A DNA stretch of 64,000 bases from Anaerolineaceae bacterium (GTDB lineage Bacteria > Chloroflexota > Anaerolineae > Anaerolineales > Anaerolineaceae): contig DQHW01000003.1 in assembly GCA_003524305.1 (NCBI GenBank), positions 10,354-74,353 of the forward strand, written 5' to 3'. Below are positions 42,836 to 51,298 of the stretch, one piece after another. How positions within the stretch are numbered: the first letter of the stretch is position 1; each line of letters begins with the position of its first letter. Below the pieces are notes generated by a model, which was not told the DNA's origin, searched no databases, and saw nothing but the letters and a program-made list of their open reading frames with translations. The position numbers and the translations under genes are program-made.

Positions 42836-44062
42836 TCAGCTTTTTCCATCAGTTTTTTTCTTGGATCTGAACAGATGAAGAATTCGATTCCATATTTTTT
42901 TAAAGGATTTCTTCATGGAAACAGGCGGAGGAAGGGTTTGTAATCCCTCCCAAGGATCCTGATCCATCAATTTTCTAAAGACATAAGTCGAAAGCAAAAG
43001 CAAGGTGGCTAACAGCGGCGCTGAAAGAAGCACACCAACAAATCCAAACAGGCTGGCTGAAATAAACACCATCACCAGTACCGCGGCGGGATGCACCTTA
43101 AGTGCATCAGACATCACGCGCGGACTAATAAAATTATCCAACATGAGATCGGTCACCCATGCGATGCCTACGACGATCAGGGCAAACACGATAGGCTCAA
43201 CCCCAAAATAATTGGTTTGAAAAAGCGACACCAGTGCATAGGTCGTCCAGGCGACGAAGGGGCCGACGTATGGAACAAAACGGGCAGCTCCTGCCAGCAG
43301 TGCGAGCAGGAAGAAGTAACGTACACCCAAGACGCTTAACAAGATTGTATAAATGAAAATTGTGATCCCAATGACGATTAATTGTCCTCTTAAGAAAGCG
43401 TTCCAAATTTTTGAGATTTGGGTGCCTAATTTTCTTATGTCTTCCTCGTAAGAAGGAATATTCAGCTTGAACATATCTTCGCGCACGCCGCCCGTCTCAA
43501 TCATAATAAAATAGGCGATCAAAATGATAAAGATCAATCCGACAACAGTGGTTGCAGCGCCTGAGGCAATTGTTCCAATGAGACTGCCCAGGTTTGCTAA
43601 CATTGGCTCAACAACTCCCTGGATTTGAGTCCAGAGTGAATTCATATCAAATTGAGACAGATCTATTTCAAATTTCCCGATCATTAAAGGCTTGCTGGAT
43701 AGGTCAGCAAAAAATGTCGGCAAGTCGCCAATCAGTGTTTGCAGGTAATTCACCAGGTTCTGAATTTGTTCCACAATGCTGATACCGCCCCAGGTTAATA
43801 ACCCCATGACGATCAGAAACAATAAGACAAATATCAGGGTTGAGACAACACGCCAAGGAATCTTAAACCGTCTGTTGATGAAGCTCGCAAGTGGATGAAA
43901 AAGATAAGCCAATAAAAATGAAAGCAACAATGGGGCTAGGTAATCTTTAAAGCGATAGAGCAGATAGATAATAATAATTGACGAGAGTAAAGCCACTACT
44001 AACTTGGCAGTACCGCTCCAGTTTGGTGAGGATTTTTTTTCTGAACCGTTCATCGTCGTCAT
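42836..44062 (-). CDS. AI-2E-family membrane permease
   Basis: 408 aa. About eight transmembrane helices: KLVVALLSSIIIIYLLY and LAPLLLSFLLAYLFHPLASFINRR form the first pair, a soluble insert runs about 85-140, and the conserved GPFVAWTTYALVSLF, VVGIAWVTDLMLDNFISPRVMSDALKVHPAAVLVMVF (in part) and GFVGVLLSAPLLATLL stretches end the core. Family members export small solutes, including Na+/H+ exchangers; the substrate here is unknown. A basic tail of about 50 residues lies in the cytoplasm. The start is the ATG behind AAAGGTG; 24 further upstream residues lack support. Confidence 0.86.
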   Translation of the reverse strand: MTTMNGSEKKSSPNWSGTAKLVVALLSSIIIIYLLYRFKDYLAPLLLSFLLAYLFHPLASFINRRFKIPWRVVSTLIFVLLFLIVMGLLTWGGISIVEQIQNLVNYLQTLIGDLPTFFADLSSKPLMIGKFEIDLSQFDMNSLWTQIQGVVEPMLANLGSLIGTIASGAATTVVGLIFIILIAYFIMIETGGVREDMFKLNIPSYEEDIRKLGTQISKIWNAFLRGQLIVIGITIFIYTILLSVLGVRYFFLLALLAGAARFVPYVGPFVAWTTYALVSLFQTNYFGVEPIVFALIVVGIAWVTDLMLDNFISPRVMSDALKVHPAAVLVMVFISASLFGFVGVLLSAPLLATLLLLSTYVFRKLMDQDPWEGLQTLPPPVSMKKSFKKIWNRILHLFRSKKKTDGKS

Positions 44063-44103
44063 TTTTCTGTCACCTTTTGAATAATTATAAGAGATTAAAG
44101 GGT

Positions 44104-44145
44104 AAAAAAAAACCGGCTTTGCAAATAACTGCAAGCCAGTTTTTA
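44104..44145 (-). terminator. Terminator of the FHA gene
   Basis: Stem GGCTTTGC / GCAAGCC (one bulge) extended by AAAAC / GTTTT; the minus-strand read ends in eight T. About 17 bases past the FHA stop. Confidence 0.65.
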
Positions 44146-44161
44146 TTATATCTAATTCAGT

Positions 44162-44839
44162 TTACACAGGGCAGGCGTTCGTAATAAACATATTCATAAT
44201 ACCCGGGAAGAGACTGCAATAACTGTTGGTGGCATCAATAATAATCCACGGCAGTACACAGAAAAGCACCAGTATTCCGACCAGAATCAATATGATCACC
44301 AAAGCCGGGGATTTCTTTTTAGGTGCAGCCCCTGGTGGCGGCGCTTGAATGTTGGGCTGCTGATAAACCGGAACTGCCGAGATTGGAGGGGTTGCCCTTG
44401 CAGGCGGCGGAGCGATCACAGGAGCCTGGGCTGCTGCAGGCGGAGGGACGGAAGCTGGCGGAACACCAGGACCAGGTCCGGGTTGGGTGCTCGAACTCAC
44501 CCCGCGTTGGACCACGACGGTGGCATTGGGATCTGTGCTGATGACTTCATACCTCAACACAATCTTCTCGCCAAGTGTGATGATTTCGCCAGGTTTTAGC
44601 AAAGCGGGTGCGGTCAGGCGCTGTCCGTGTATAAATGTGCCGTTGGTTGAACCAAGATCTTCAATCCGATAGGCGGCTCCATCCAAAACAAACCGCAGAT
44701 GCCTGCGTGAAACCTCTGGATCATTAATCACCAAATCGCTGGTTAGATCCCGGCCCAGGAATAATTCATTTTTTTCAAGGGGAAACTCAGTCCCTGTTCC
44801 TGTGCCACTTTGAATAACAAGTTTATATAAATTTGTCAT
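44162..44839 (-). CDS. FHA-domain membrane protein
   Basis: 225 aa. FHA domain at about residues 5-95: LFLGRDLTSDLVINDPEVSRRHLRF, then YRIEDLGSTNGTFIHGQRL with the phosphothreonine-binding Arg, Ser and Asn all present. A long Pro/Ala-rich segment (about 110-180) follows, then one transmembrane helix (SPALVIILILVGILVLFCVLPWI in part) and a short outer tail with two Cys. The FHA part is cytoplasmic and should dock on a phosphorylated partner, implying a Ser/Thr kinase elsewhere. GGAGGA precedes the ATG by three bases. Confidence 0.88.
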   Translation of the reverse strand: MTNLYKLVIQSGTGTGTEFPLEKNELFLGRDLTSDLVINDPEVSRRHLRFVLDGAAYRIEDLGSTNGTFIHGQRLTAPALLKPGEIITLGEKIVLRYEVISTDPNATVVVQRGVSSSTQPGPGPGVPPASVPPPAAAQAPVIAPPPARATPPISAVPVYQQPNIQAPPPGAAPKKKSPALVIILILVGILVLFCVLPWIIIDATNSYCSLFPGIMNMFITNACPV

Positions 44840-44944
44840 TAATCCTCCTTCTCGACGTAAATAAGCTAGTTAAGTTTAGCAATGCACGGGATGAAAGTCA
44901 ACTATAAATGTGAGAGAAAATGTGAGTAATATCCAGAAACAGGC

Positions 44945-45126
44945 ATAAAAAGACCCCACCATGCCGTGTGTTGTAGAGTTTTGAACCTGCCGAAGCAGGA
45001 TGGGTTCCTCCACTGTCGCTCCGCCTTGGCCGAGGCCTATCGCGTTGCTCGAATGATATATGGAATCCTTTTTTAAAGTGTTGGCTCAAAACCGATGTTA
45101 CAACATCACGAACACAGTAGGGTACC
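44945..45126 (-). ncRNA. ssrS: 6S RNA
   Basis: About 180 nt on the minus strand. 6S RNA mimics an open promoter and sequesters sigma-70 RNA polymerase in stationary phase. The 5' part reads CCTACTGTGTTCGTGATGTT and GGTTTTGAGCCAACACTTT, which are characteristic of 6S RNAs, and the 3' part returns as GGTTCAAAACTC and CAACACACGGCA to close the long helix. The unpaired centre contains AAAAAAGGATTCC. It ends in GGGGTCTTTTT, a built-in terminator; a TATAAG box at 45130-45135 is positioned for the 5' end. The rest of the 373-base gap before thpR shows nothing else. Ends are approximate. Confidence 0.8.
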
Positions 45127-45212
45127 TGTCTTATACCACCATTTAAATAAAATGGATAGACATATATTAACCAATCAACTGTCAAGAAGCAATAAAAATG
45201 TGATAAAACTGG

Positions 45213-45794
45213 ATGATGGAAGAAAAAATACGTGCTTTTATTGCAATTGAACTTGATCCTGAAATAAAAACAGTCATTCAATCTTTCGAGACCTCGGTAA
45301 AAACCAAAGCACCTTCAGGCTTGCGCTGGGTCAAAATTGATCAACTTCATTTGACTTTGAAATTTCTCGGCGATATCACAATAATCCAGGCAAAACAGTT
45401 ATCCAACACAATCAGCGATGTTGTTGAAGATTATCATCCCTTCAAGCTGCAAGTGTCGGGTACGGGGGCCTTTCCGAATTGGCGATATGCGCGCACTTTG
45501 TGGGCTGGAATAAACAAGAGTGATGAATTAACTTCTCTCTTCAAACAACTGGATGCTGAAATCGCCGCCCTTGGATTTTTGCCCGAGGGTAAACCTTGTT
45601 CTCCGCATTTGACCCTGTGCCGGGTTTCAGACCACGTCGATCCGCACCTGGTTCAACCTCTGCAAAAAGAATTTGATGTGTTTTTAACTGTTACACTGCC
45701 AGCCTGGAAGGTGAACGAAGTGGTATTTTTCAAGTCCGTTTTACAACCTGGCGGCCCCATCTATACACCCATTTCAAAGCATATCTTAAAATAA
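45213..45794 (+). CDS. thpR: RNA 2',3'-cyclic phosphodiesterase
   Basis: 193 aa. 2H phosphoesterase: the two catalytic HxTx motifs are LHLTLKFLGD (His46) and PHLTLCRV (His132). It hydrolyses 2',3'-cyclic phosphates on RNA and can reverse as a 2'-5' RNA ligase. RAFIAIEL at the start and WAGI in the middle fit the ThpR/LigT family. Two ATGs are adjacent; no clear ribosome site precedes either. It diverges from the 6S RNA gene and is followed by rsfS after 48 bases. Confidence 0.92.
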   Translation: MMEEKIRAFIAIELDPEIKTVIQSFETSVKTKAPSGLRWVKIDQLHLTLKFLGDITIIQAKQLSNTISDVVEDYHPFKLQVSGTGAFPNWRYARTLWAGINKSDELTSLFKQLDAEIAALGFLPEGKPCSPHLTLCRVSDHVDPHLVQPLQKEFDVFLTVTLPAWKVNEVVFFKSVLQPGGPIYTPISKHILK

Positions 45795-45842
45795 TGCCAA
45801 AAGGTGTGATAGAATTTTTACCATATTGAAAAGAGGTGTCTT

Positions 45843-46187
45843 CTGGAAGCGTTAGATAAAGCACATGCGGTAATCAATTTTTTGGAGGAAAAGAAAGCAG
45901 AAAAAATTATCCTCCTCGACATTCAAGCAATATCAACATTCACCAGCTATTTCATCATCTGCAACGGTACCAGTGACCGTATGCTTGATGCGCTGTCTTC
46001 TTCGTTGAGAGAATATGCAAAGAGCGACTTTAAACAGATCATCAATGTTGAGGGCGATTCGCGCACTGGCTGGATGATCGCAGACCTTCAAGATGTGGTG
46101 GTTCACTTCTTTTCACCCGACCAACGCAAGTATTACAGCCTTGAACAGCTCTGGGATAAAGGCAAACGCCTAGTCAGCCTACAATAA
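45843..46187 (+). CDS. rsfS: Ribosomal silencing factor RsfS
   Basis: 114 aa from a CTG start. RsfS binds L14 on the large subunit and blocks subunit joining when nutrients fall. The DUF143 core is clear: AEKIILLDIQAISTFTSYFIICNGTSDRMLDAL, EGDSRTGWMIADLQDVVVHFF, REYA and RKYYSLEQLW. The usual N-terminal helix is present as EALDKAHAVINFLEEKKAEK, but the frame holds no ATG, GTG or TTG before it: the only candidates are CTG at 45843, five bases after AAGAGGTG, and an ATT at 45825. TTG at 45882 would remove the helix and has no ribosome site. The start choice is therefore inference; the family call is firm. Confidence 0.88.
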   Translation: MEALDKAHAVINFLEEKKAEKIILLDIQAISTFTSYFIICNGTSDRMLDALSSSLREYAKSDFKQIINVEGDSRTGWMIADLQDVVVHFFSPDQRKYYSLEQLWDKGKRLVSLQ

Positions 46188-46190
46188 AAT

Positions 46191-46223
46191 AAATGCGGAA
46201 GGTGCATGTCACCCTCCGCATTT
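46191..46223. terminator. Bidirectional terminator between rsfS and bcp
   Basis: AAATGCGGA / TCCGCATTT outer stem with an inner GGTG / CACC, flanked by A-rich and T-rich sequence, between two converging stop codons. It can serve both genes. Confidence 0.85.
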
Positions 46224-46230
46224 GTTTTCC

Positions 46231-46683
46231 TCAAACCAAAGCCAAAATTTGCTGGCTGTGCCCTGCCGGTTTTACATCTTCAAACACCTTTTTGACCATC
46301 CCCTCTTTTGAGATCAGATATGTGGTGCGCAAAATGCCCATATATTCACGTCCCATCATTTTCTTCTTTGCCCATACGCCATATTCTTCGCAAACCTTGT
46401 GGTCTTCATCAGATAGCAGCGTAAATGGTAAACCGTATTTCTTTTTAAACTTCAGGTGCGATTTTGGGCTGTCTGCGCTAAGCCCAAGAATTATCACACC
46501 AGCCTTTTCATAGGCGCTGTAGTCATCTCTAAATGCGCATGCTTCAGTGGTGCAGCCGGGGGTGTCATCTTTTGGGTAAAAATAGAGAACCACATCTTTG
46601 CCGCGATAATCAGACAACTTGCGTGAAACGCCAGTTTCATCCAACAATGTAAAATCAGGTGCCTCAGATTTCTCAGGGATCAT
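46231..46683 (-). CDS. bcp: Thiol peroxidase, Bcp/PrxQ type
   Basis: 150 aa. Reduces hydrogen and organic peroxides with thioredoxin. FYPKDDTPGCTTEAC holds the peroxidatic Cys44 and the resolving Cys49 five residues on, the atypical 2-Cys arrangement. Further marks are FTLLDE, LGLSADSPKSHLKFKKKYGLPFTLLSD and RTTYLISKEG. It fits an organism that must handle occasional oxygen. It stands with the cytochrome-bd-related cydDC genes as the oxygen-facing functions in the window. Confidence 0.95.
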   Translation of the reverse strand: MIPEKSEAPDFTLLDETGVSRKLSDYRGKDVVLYFYPKDDTPGCTTEACAFRDDYSAYEKAGVIILGLSADSPKSHLKFKKKYGLPFTLLSDEDHKVCEEYGVWAKKKMMGREYMGILRTTYLISKEGMVKKVFEDVKPAGHSQQILALV

Positions 46684-46753
46684 ATTATTCCTCCAATATT
46701 TACCTGATTATACTGATTTGGTGTTGTAAAAATATTAGAATTCGTTTTTGAAA

Positions 46754-47662
46754 TTATGAAATCCACAGTGTGAAAGAAACCAGGTAAGCCATCACTACGA
46801 AAGTTCCGGCGGCCGTCAGTTTGAGAATTTTCCAGCGCGGCGGTGCGCCATTGATGATGCCCTGAATTTGGATGACCTGGAAAATACCAATCAACAAGGG
46901 TAAAAACATTGGCCACGTTAGAGACCAGGGCTGCCCCAGCAGCGCAAAGACTGCCACAAACAAAAAAGCGATCAACACAAGGTAATTGTGTGCTTGCATG
47001 GCCCGCAGCCAATCCAGCCTCACCACCATGGATTGAACACGATGGGTGCGATCAAAAGCGTATGTCTCAAGCGCTAAAATGATCTTTAGGGCAATATAAA
47101 GCAGGGTGATGGGCAAGGTCAACATGATCAAGAGCACATGCAAACCGGGCTCGTTTAGCAAATAACCAATCGCGGGAATCAGGTTGCAGATTATTATGGC
47201 CTCTCCCACCTCACCATATCCCCTCTTATCCAATTGCAGCGGAGGTGTGGCAGCAAAGAAGCTGATCAAAAACGCCAGCCCTAATATGAAGATAGCCGAA
47301 AGATTGAGCGTGTGCCTGACCATCAGCAAAACGGTATCCAGCGCGCCTGCGGTCAGCAAAGTCATGGCAATCACTAATATAGTTTGCCTATCCAAACCTT
47401 TGAGCATGGCGTAGCGCGGATCGTCAGGGTGGAGGCTGTTCGTCGGTGAAGTTGGATGGTCAAAAAAAGCTGTTAGATAGCTACGCATCAATATCAGAAA
47501 GATACCTAAAAGTGAGCCGAACAAGATATTGACCCAATCCAGTGTTCCACCCTGGTGTTTAACCAGCCCGACCCCGATGGAATAAGTCAATAACACCCAA
47601 ACCAATAACTGCGGCTGAATGATGTGAATATAACTTGTATTCTTTGGTTCTTCTGAAGGCAT
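46754..47662 (-). CDS. UbiA-like polytopic membrane protein with degenerate Asp motifs
   Basis: 302 aa, eight or nine predicted transmembrane helices. The order resembles UbiA/MenA prenyltransferases: RPxLL-like HIIQPQLLVWVLLTY at the start, PLQLDKRGYGEVGEAIIICNLIPAIGYLL matching the LKYrGLGE...GP segment, and LALETYAFDRTHRVQSMVVRLDW at the place of the second Asp-rich motif. The first motif, normally NDxxDxxxD, reads RSYLTAFFDHPTSP, so the Mg-pyrophosphate ligands are mostly lost. Either a diverged transferase or a relative with another job. No quinone-synthesis gene is nearby. Confidence 0.55.
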   Translation of the reverse strand: MPSEEPKNTSYIHIIQPQLLVWVLLTYSIGVGLVKHQGGTLDWVNILFGSLLGIFLILMRSYLTAFFDHPTSPTNSLHPDDPRYAMLKGLDRQTILVIAMTLLTAGALDTVLLMVRHTLNLSAIFILGLAFLISFFAATPPLQLDKRGYGEVGEAIIICNLIPAIGYLLNEPGLHVLLIMLTLPITLLYIALKIILALETYAFDRTHRVQSMVVRLDWLRAMQAHNYLVLIAFLFVAVFALLGQPWSLTWPMFLPLLIGIFQVIQIQGIINGAPPRWKILKLTAAGTFVVMAYLVSFTLWIS

Positions 47663-47795
47663 TTAGTCCTGCACTTTTTGTAATCGTGTTGCAACTTAAT
47701 AAATAGATTACTTTTTAATTATTCTAACATATCCATTTTTCAATACCCAAAAAAGCTGCTTTGGGGCAGCAAAAATAATCCAGGAAACTATGTTT

Positions 47796-48659
47796 TTATG
47801 GCGCTGGGGTCAAGCTTGGAGTTATAGTAACTTGCGGCAAATCCAGCGTGTTGGTCACTGATACTGAAGGGTCAAGCGTTGGCTCGTTACCCAGAATAGT
47901 GAACCGACCTGATGTCTTCCAGGTTTGGCCGACGAATATCTGCACTTCGTAGTCACCGGGTTTCCACATATCAGGGGTGATCTTCTGGTTGCAATAATCT
48001 GAATAGCCTGCCCCGCCAGTCGAAAAATTCCAGATTTGAGTTTCAGCGCACAGGTATTGACCTTCATAGAGCCAGACAGCCGTCCAGCGAACACCGGTCG
48101 TCATTTTATCAAAGGTGTAACCGGCATAAATTTCAGTGATCGGCAGTGTAAAGGTATCAGTGGTATTGATAATCAAGCCATCTTCATCCACTTCCTCAGA
48201 AAATTGAATTGGACTGAAAATGGATTCAGTATCCGGTATCAGCGGGGTGATAATGGTCGCTATCGCCTCAGACGGCAACATGGGGGTATAGGTTTGCGCG
48301 AGCGTCTCCGTAATGGTCGGCGTCAGTGTATTCTGCAGCGTCAGCGTGATTGTGGGAGTTGTTGTAATCGTCGGCGTGCGCGTTATCGTGGGTGACGGCG
48401 GAAAATAGTGGTAAGCAACCGGTTCACCAAAACGGTAAAACATAAATCCAACACCTGCCATCAAAATCGCAAAAAAGATCAGGCGCCATCCGTATTCAAT
48501 CAGGTCCTGGCGTTTGCGGTAAAACTTAAGGTTCCTGGCAGCATTTAGAGATTTGAAAGCCATAACCAGACTGGCAATGACACCAATGCCTAATAGAACC
48601 AGAAACACTTTGAATGTAGTATCAATATCAAGATTCATGATCGGGGTTCCAACCCGCAT
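47796..48659 (-). CDS. Membrane-anchored protein with Thr/Pro linker, unknown
   Basis: 287 aa. Two transmembrane helices near the N-terminus (FLVLLGIGVIASLVMAF and LIFFAILMAGVGFMFYRF) are followed by about 50 residues of TPTIT-type repeats, a wall-spanning stalk, and an extracytoplasmic beta-rich domain (about 150-260) with FTLPITEIYAGYTFDKMTTGVRWTAVW and GDYEVQIFVGQTWKTSGRFTI, then another Thr/Pro tail. The end domain reads like a small beta-sandwich module. Starting at Met8 (48638) is also possible. No function is known. Confidence 0.7.
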   Translation of the reverse strand: MRVGTPIMNLDIDTTFKVFLVLLGIGVIASLVMAFKSLNAARNLKFYRKRQDLIEYGWRLIFFAILMAGVGFMFYRFGEPVAYHYFPPSPTITRTPTITTTPTITLTLQNTLTPTITETLAQTYTPMLPSEAIATIITPLIPDTESIFSPIQFSEEVDEDGLIINTTDTFTLPITEIYAGYTFDKMTTGVRWTAVWLYEGQYLCAETQIWNFSTGGAGYSDYCNQKITPDMWKPGDYEVQIFVGQTWKTSGRFTILGNEPTLDPSVSVTNTLDLPQVTITPSLTPAP

Positions 48660-48695
48660 ATATGAATAACAACATGGCTAATCATACACTATCGC

Positions 48696-49790
48696 TTAAC
48701 GCACTTCGTGCTGCAGTTTGCTTCGCCGCAAAAAACGAGTGAAATCCAGAAAACGCGGAAGTACCTGTTGATAAATGAAATACAAAACTGGCTTGACTGG
48801 AAAGTCCCATGCACCGACGGTGCGGATCACAGTAGCACCCAGACCTTCTTTAAACCGGAAAACACCAAACATGGAATCCGATTCGTCAAACACGTCGGGT
48901 GCACCCCAAAGGTCGTAAACGTCGCATCCTTTACTTCTGGCCAGGCGCATGGCTTCCCATTGGAGCAGGTTGTTGGGCATTTTTTCACGATACAGCGGGC
49001 TCGACATGCCATACAAGTAAAAAGCTCGCTTGCCAAAATGGAAAAGCAACACTCCGGCCACCAATTGACATTCAACCTCGGCGATCAGGGCATCCGCCAT
49101 GCCGGCTTTAATGAAACGCCGCCAGACACCGAGGTAATATTCTTCTTCACGAATGATGAAATGATCACGCGCTGCTGTTTGGGCATACAGACGATAGAGG
49201 GCTGGCAGTTCATCATCATTGGCCAAACGAATTGAAACACCGCTGCGCTGCGCCAAACGCAGGTTGTACCGCGCCTTTTGCTTCATGCGTTTGAGCCAAT
49301 CTTCTTCGGTGCCGGTCAGATCAAGCACAGCAGTATTCTTAAACTGAATCTGTTCCACCGAATAACGCCATTTTCGCTGAACGATTTCATCTGTCACCAG
49401 TTTGCCAAGCGGACTTTCTTGCGCACTTTCATCGCCGGGGATACCCCTCCCCGACTCAAGATCGGGATCGATTTTCAAAAAGATCAATCCTCTTTCGCGG
49501 GTAAATTGTTCTATATCCTTAAATACCTTCTGGCGCAAGCTGGCATCACTCCAGTCGAGCAACGGCCCGCGGGGAATATAACCTATCGCCATTATTGGAC
49601 CAACCCCTAACGGTCTCATCGTACGCACCAAAATATTGGCCGCGGCTGAAATATCGCCTTTGTCATTTTTCCATGTGAGAGGATGCGATATCCATCCCAC
49701 TTCGTTCTTTACTTCAGCCCACTCTGTGGTTTGCAGTACGTGGCTATTCGGCAAATCCACGATGAGATCATTCCAGTTTTGTTCAACCAT
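48696..49790 (-). CDS. FemX-type aminoacyltransferase for peptidoglycan bridges (copy 1)
   Basis: 364 aa. FemABX enzymes use aminoacyl-tRNA to add amino acids to the stem-peptide side chain of lipid II. Duplicated GNAT folds: LQTTEWAEVKNEVGW, GYIPRGPLLDW, EEDWLKRMKQKARYNLRLAQRSGVSIRLA, AGVLLFHFGKRAFYLYGMSS, NLLQWEAMRLARSKGCDVYDLWG and FRFKEGLGA. The coiled arm of FemA is absent, as in FemX-like single-addition enzymes. The ATG behind TGGAG overlaps the NUDIX stop by eight bases. Last gene of the envelope operon. Confidence 0.87.
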   Translation of the reverse strand: MVEQNWNDLIVDLPNSHVLQTTEWAEVKNEVGWISHPLTWKNDKGDISAAANILVRTMRPLGVGPIMAIGYIPRGPLLDWSDASLRQKVFKDIEQFTRERGLIFLKIDPDLESGRGIPGDESAQESPLGKLVTDEIVQRKWRYSVEQIQFKNTAVLDLTGTEEDWLKRMKQKARYNLRLAQRSGVSIRLANDDELPALYRLYAQTAARDHFIIREEEYYLGVWRRFIKAGMADALIAEVECQLVAGVLLFHFGKRAFYLYGMSSPLYREKMPNNLLQWEAMRLARSKGCDVYDLWGAPDVFDESDSMFGVFRFKEGLGATVIRTVGAWDFPVKPVLYFIYQQVLPRFLDFTRFLRRSKLQHEVR

Positions 49791-50304
49791 TATTGATCTC
49801 CATCGAAACACCTTTGGTCTTTAACCAATCACCGATCTGCCGCCTGCCGCAATTTCCAGTAAATTCCAATCCGTTGATTTCGTCTGGTGACAAGAAGGCA
49901 ATTTGTAATGTTTCGTCACTTACTTGCATTTTTCCGCCGATGATTTCAGCATCATACAAAAATAATATTCCGTTTCCGCGCGGATCATCATCGTAAGTAT
50001 AAACCCCTGCCAAACCCAGCGTCTTGACCTGCAATCCAGTTTCTTCACAGGTTTCACGAACGGCTGCTTCTTCAAGTCCCTCGTCGATTTCCAAAAAACC
50101 AGCCGGCATATACCATGATTCTTTCCATGGCTCTATTCCTCGCTGAACTAACAGCAGGCAACCATCTTTTTCAATTCGTACACCCGCGCTGACTTTATAT
50201 TGCTTATAGTGAATCCATCCACAATTGAGACAGATTTCTCGCTCTCTTGCCTCGATCATTTTCATTTCAAGCTTTGAACCGCACATCAAGCAGTAATGCT
50301 TCAT
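49783..50304 (-). CDS. NUDIX hydrolase with N-terminal zinc ribbon
   Basis: 173 aa. A four-Cys zinc ribbon CLMCGSKLE...CLNCGW (residues about 5-30) is followed by a NUDIX fold with box G-FLEID-E-GLEEAAV-RE-TCEETGL, which binds metal and cleaves nucleoside-diphosphate-X bonds. The ribbon-NUDIX order recalls NudC-like and ADP-ribose/NADH pyrophosphatase-like proteins, but NudC's SQPWPFPxS motif is missing. It sits between two FemX genes with overlaps on both sides, so it is surely co-translated with them; why a NUDIX belongs there is unknown. Confidence 0.85.
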   Translation of the reverse strand: MKHYCLMCGSKLEMKMIEAREREICLNCGWIHYKQYKVSAGVRIEKDGCLLLVQRGIEPWKESWYMPAGFLEIDEGLEEAAVRETCEETGLQVKTLGLAGVYTYDDDPRGNGILFLYDAEIIGGKMQVSDETLQIAFLSPDEINGLEFTGNCGRRQIGDWLKTKGVSMEINNG

Positions 50305-51296
50305 CCCACTTCATCCCCGCCGCGGAGCCGCATTATCTGACGATAGATCTTGTAGATTCCTGGATAGTAAGTGCGATCCCAGGCGCCCACGCTGCGAAAC
50401 ACCTCGCCGCCAAATCCGCGTTTGAATCTGTAGACACCCCACAACCCTTCATGGCTGTGTTTTTTTGAAAACTCATCTTCAAGCACTTCTTCATCAACAT
50501 CCGGGATGCCCCACAGGTCATAAAATTTGCAATTCATGTTTCGAGCCCACTTCATGGCTTCCCATTGGAGAAGATAAGTCGGCATGCGGTTTCTCTGCTC
50601 ATCGCTTGAGGCACCATACATATACCAGGCCATATCTCCTAGCGCAAAAACAATCAATCCTGCCACTGGACGATTTTCATAATATGCCACCAGCAAATCG
50701 GCATGTCCGGCAGGTTTAAAAAGCTCAAGTGCCTTTTTGTAGTATTCCAGTGAATGAACACCGAATCCATCCCGCTTGCCGGTGACCTCGCTCATTTCGT
50801 GATAGGCTTGAATGTCATCTGAAATTCGAACCTCGATCCCCTTTTTTTCTGCCAGGCGAATGTTATATCGGGTTTTTTGTTTCATACGGTCAAGAAGTTC
50901 TTCTTCAGTACCGTTCAGTGAAATAACAACCGTTCGCTGAGGCTGCACCGACTTGGTTTTCACCCAGCCTGGTTGTTCAACAATTGAAAGCGCTTGTTCG
51001 GGTTCCCAAATATCCGGCTCAATTTTTAAGAAGATTGCACGATTCTCCCGGCAAATCTCATCCAGTTCGGAAAATAGGCCGCAGCCCTGTCCAAGGGGAC
51101 CTTTGGGGACGTAGCCGATTGAAAATCCGCCCGGCAGCTTGCGGAACAAAACCTGGGCGCCGCACTCTTCATTAATCACCCTCACAGCCTTCCAGCCGAA
51201 GGATGACTTTAATTCACCCCATGGCCCTGATTGCAAAATATGGGCGTTGGGATGTTTGGCAATGAATTCATTCCACTCGTTGAGGGTTACTTTCAT
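50301..51296 (-). CDS. FemX-type aminoacyltransferase for peptidoglycan bridges (copy 2)
   Basis: 331 aa, the same fold as the gene at 48696: HILQSGPWGELKSSFGW, GYVPKGPLGQG, EEELLDRMKQKTRYNIRLAEKKGIEVRIS, AGLIVFALGDMAWYMYGASS, TYLLQWEAMKWARNMNCKFYDLWGIPD and YRFKRGFGG. The two copies agree in all motif blocks but differ in loops, so they may add different residues in sequence to the bridge, or have different acceptors. It overlaps the NUDIX start by four bases and begins two bases after the CapD-like stop. Confidence 0.88.
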   Translation of the reverse strand: MKVTLNEWNEFIAKHPNAHILQSGPWGELKSSFGWKAVRVINEECGAQVLFRKLPGGFSIGYVPKGPLGQGCGLFSELDEICRENRAIFLKIEPDIWEPEQALSIVEQPGWVKTKSVQPQRTVVISLNGTEEELLDRMKQKTRYNIRLAEKKGIEVRISDDIQAYHEMSEVTGKRDGFGVHSLEYYKKALELFKPAGHADLLVAYYENRPVAGLIVFALGDMAWYMYGASSDEQRNRMPTYLLQWEAMKWARNMNCKFYDLWGIPDVDEEVLEDEFSKKHSHEGLWGVYRFKRGFGGEVFRSVGAWDRTYYPGIYKIYRQIMRLRGGDEVG

Positions 51297-51298
51297 AA

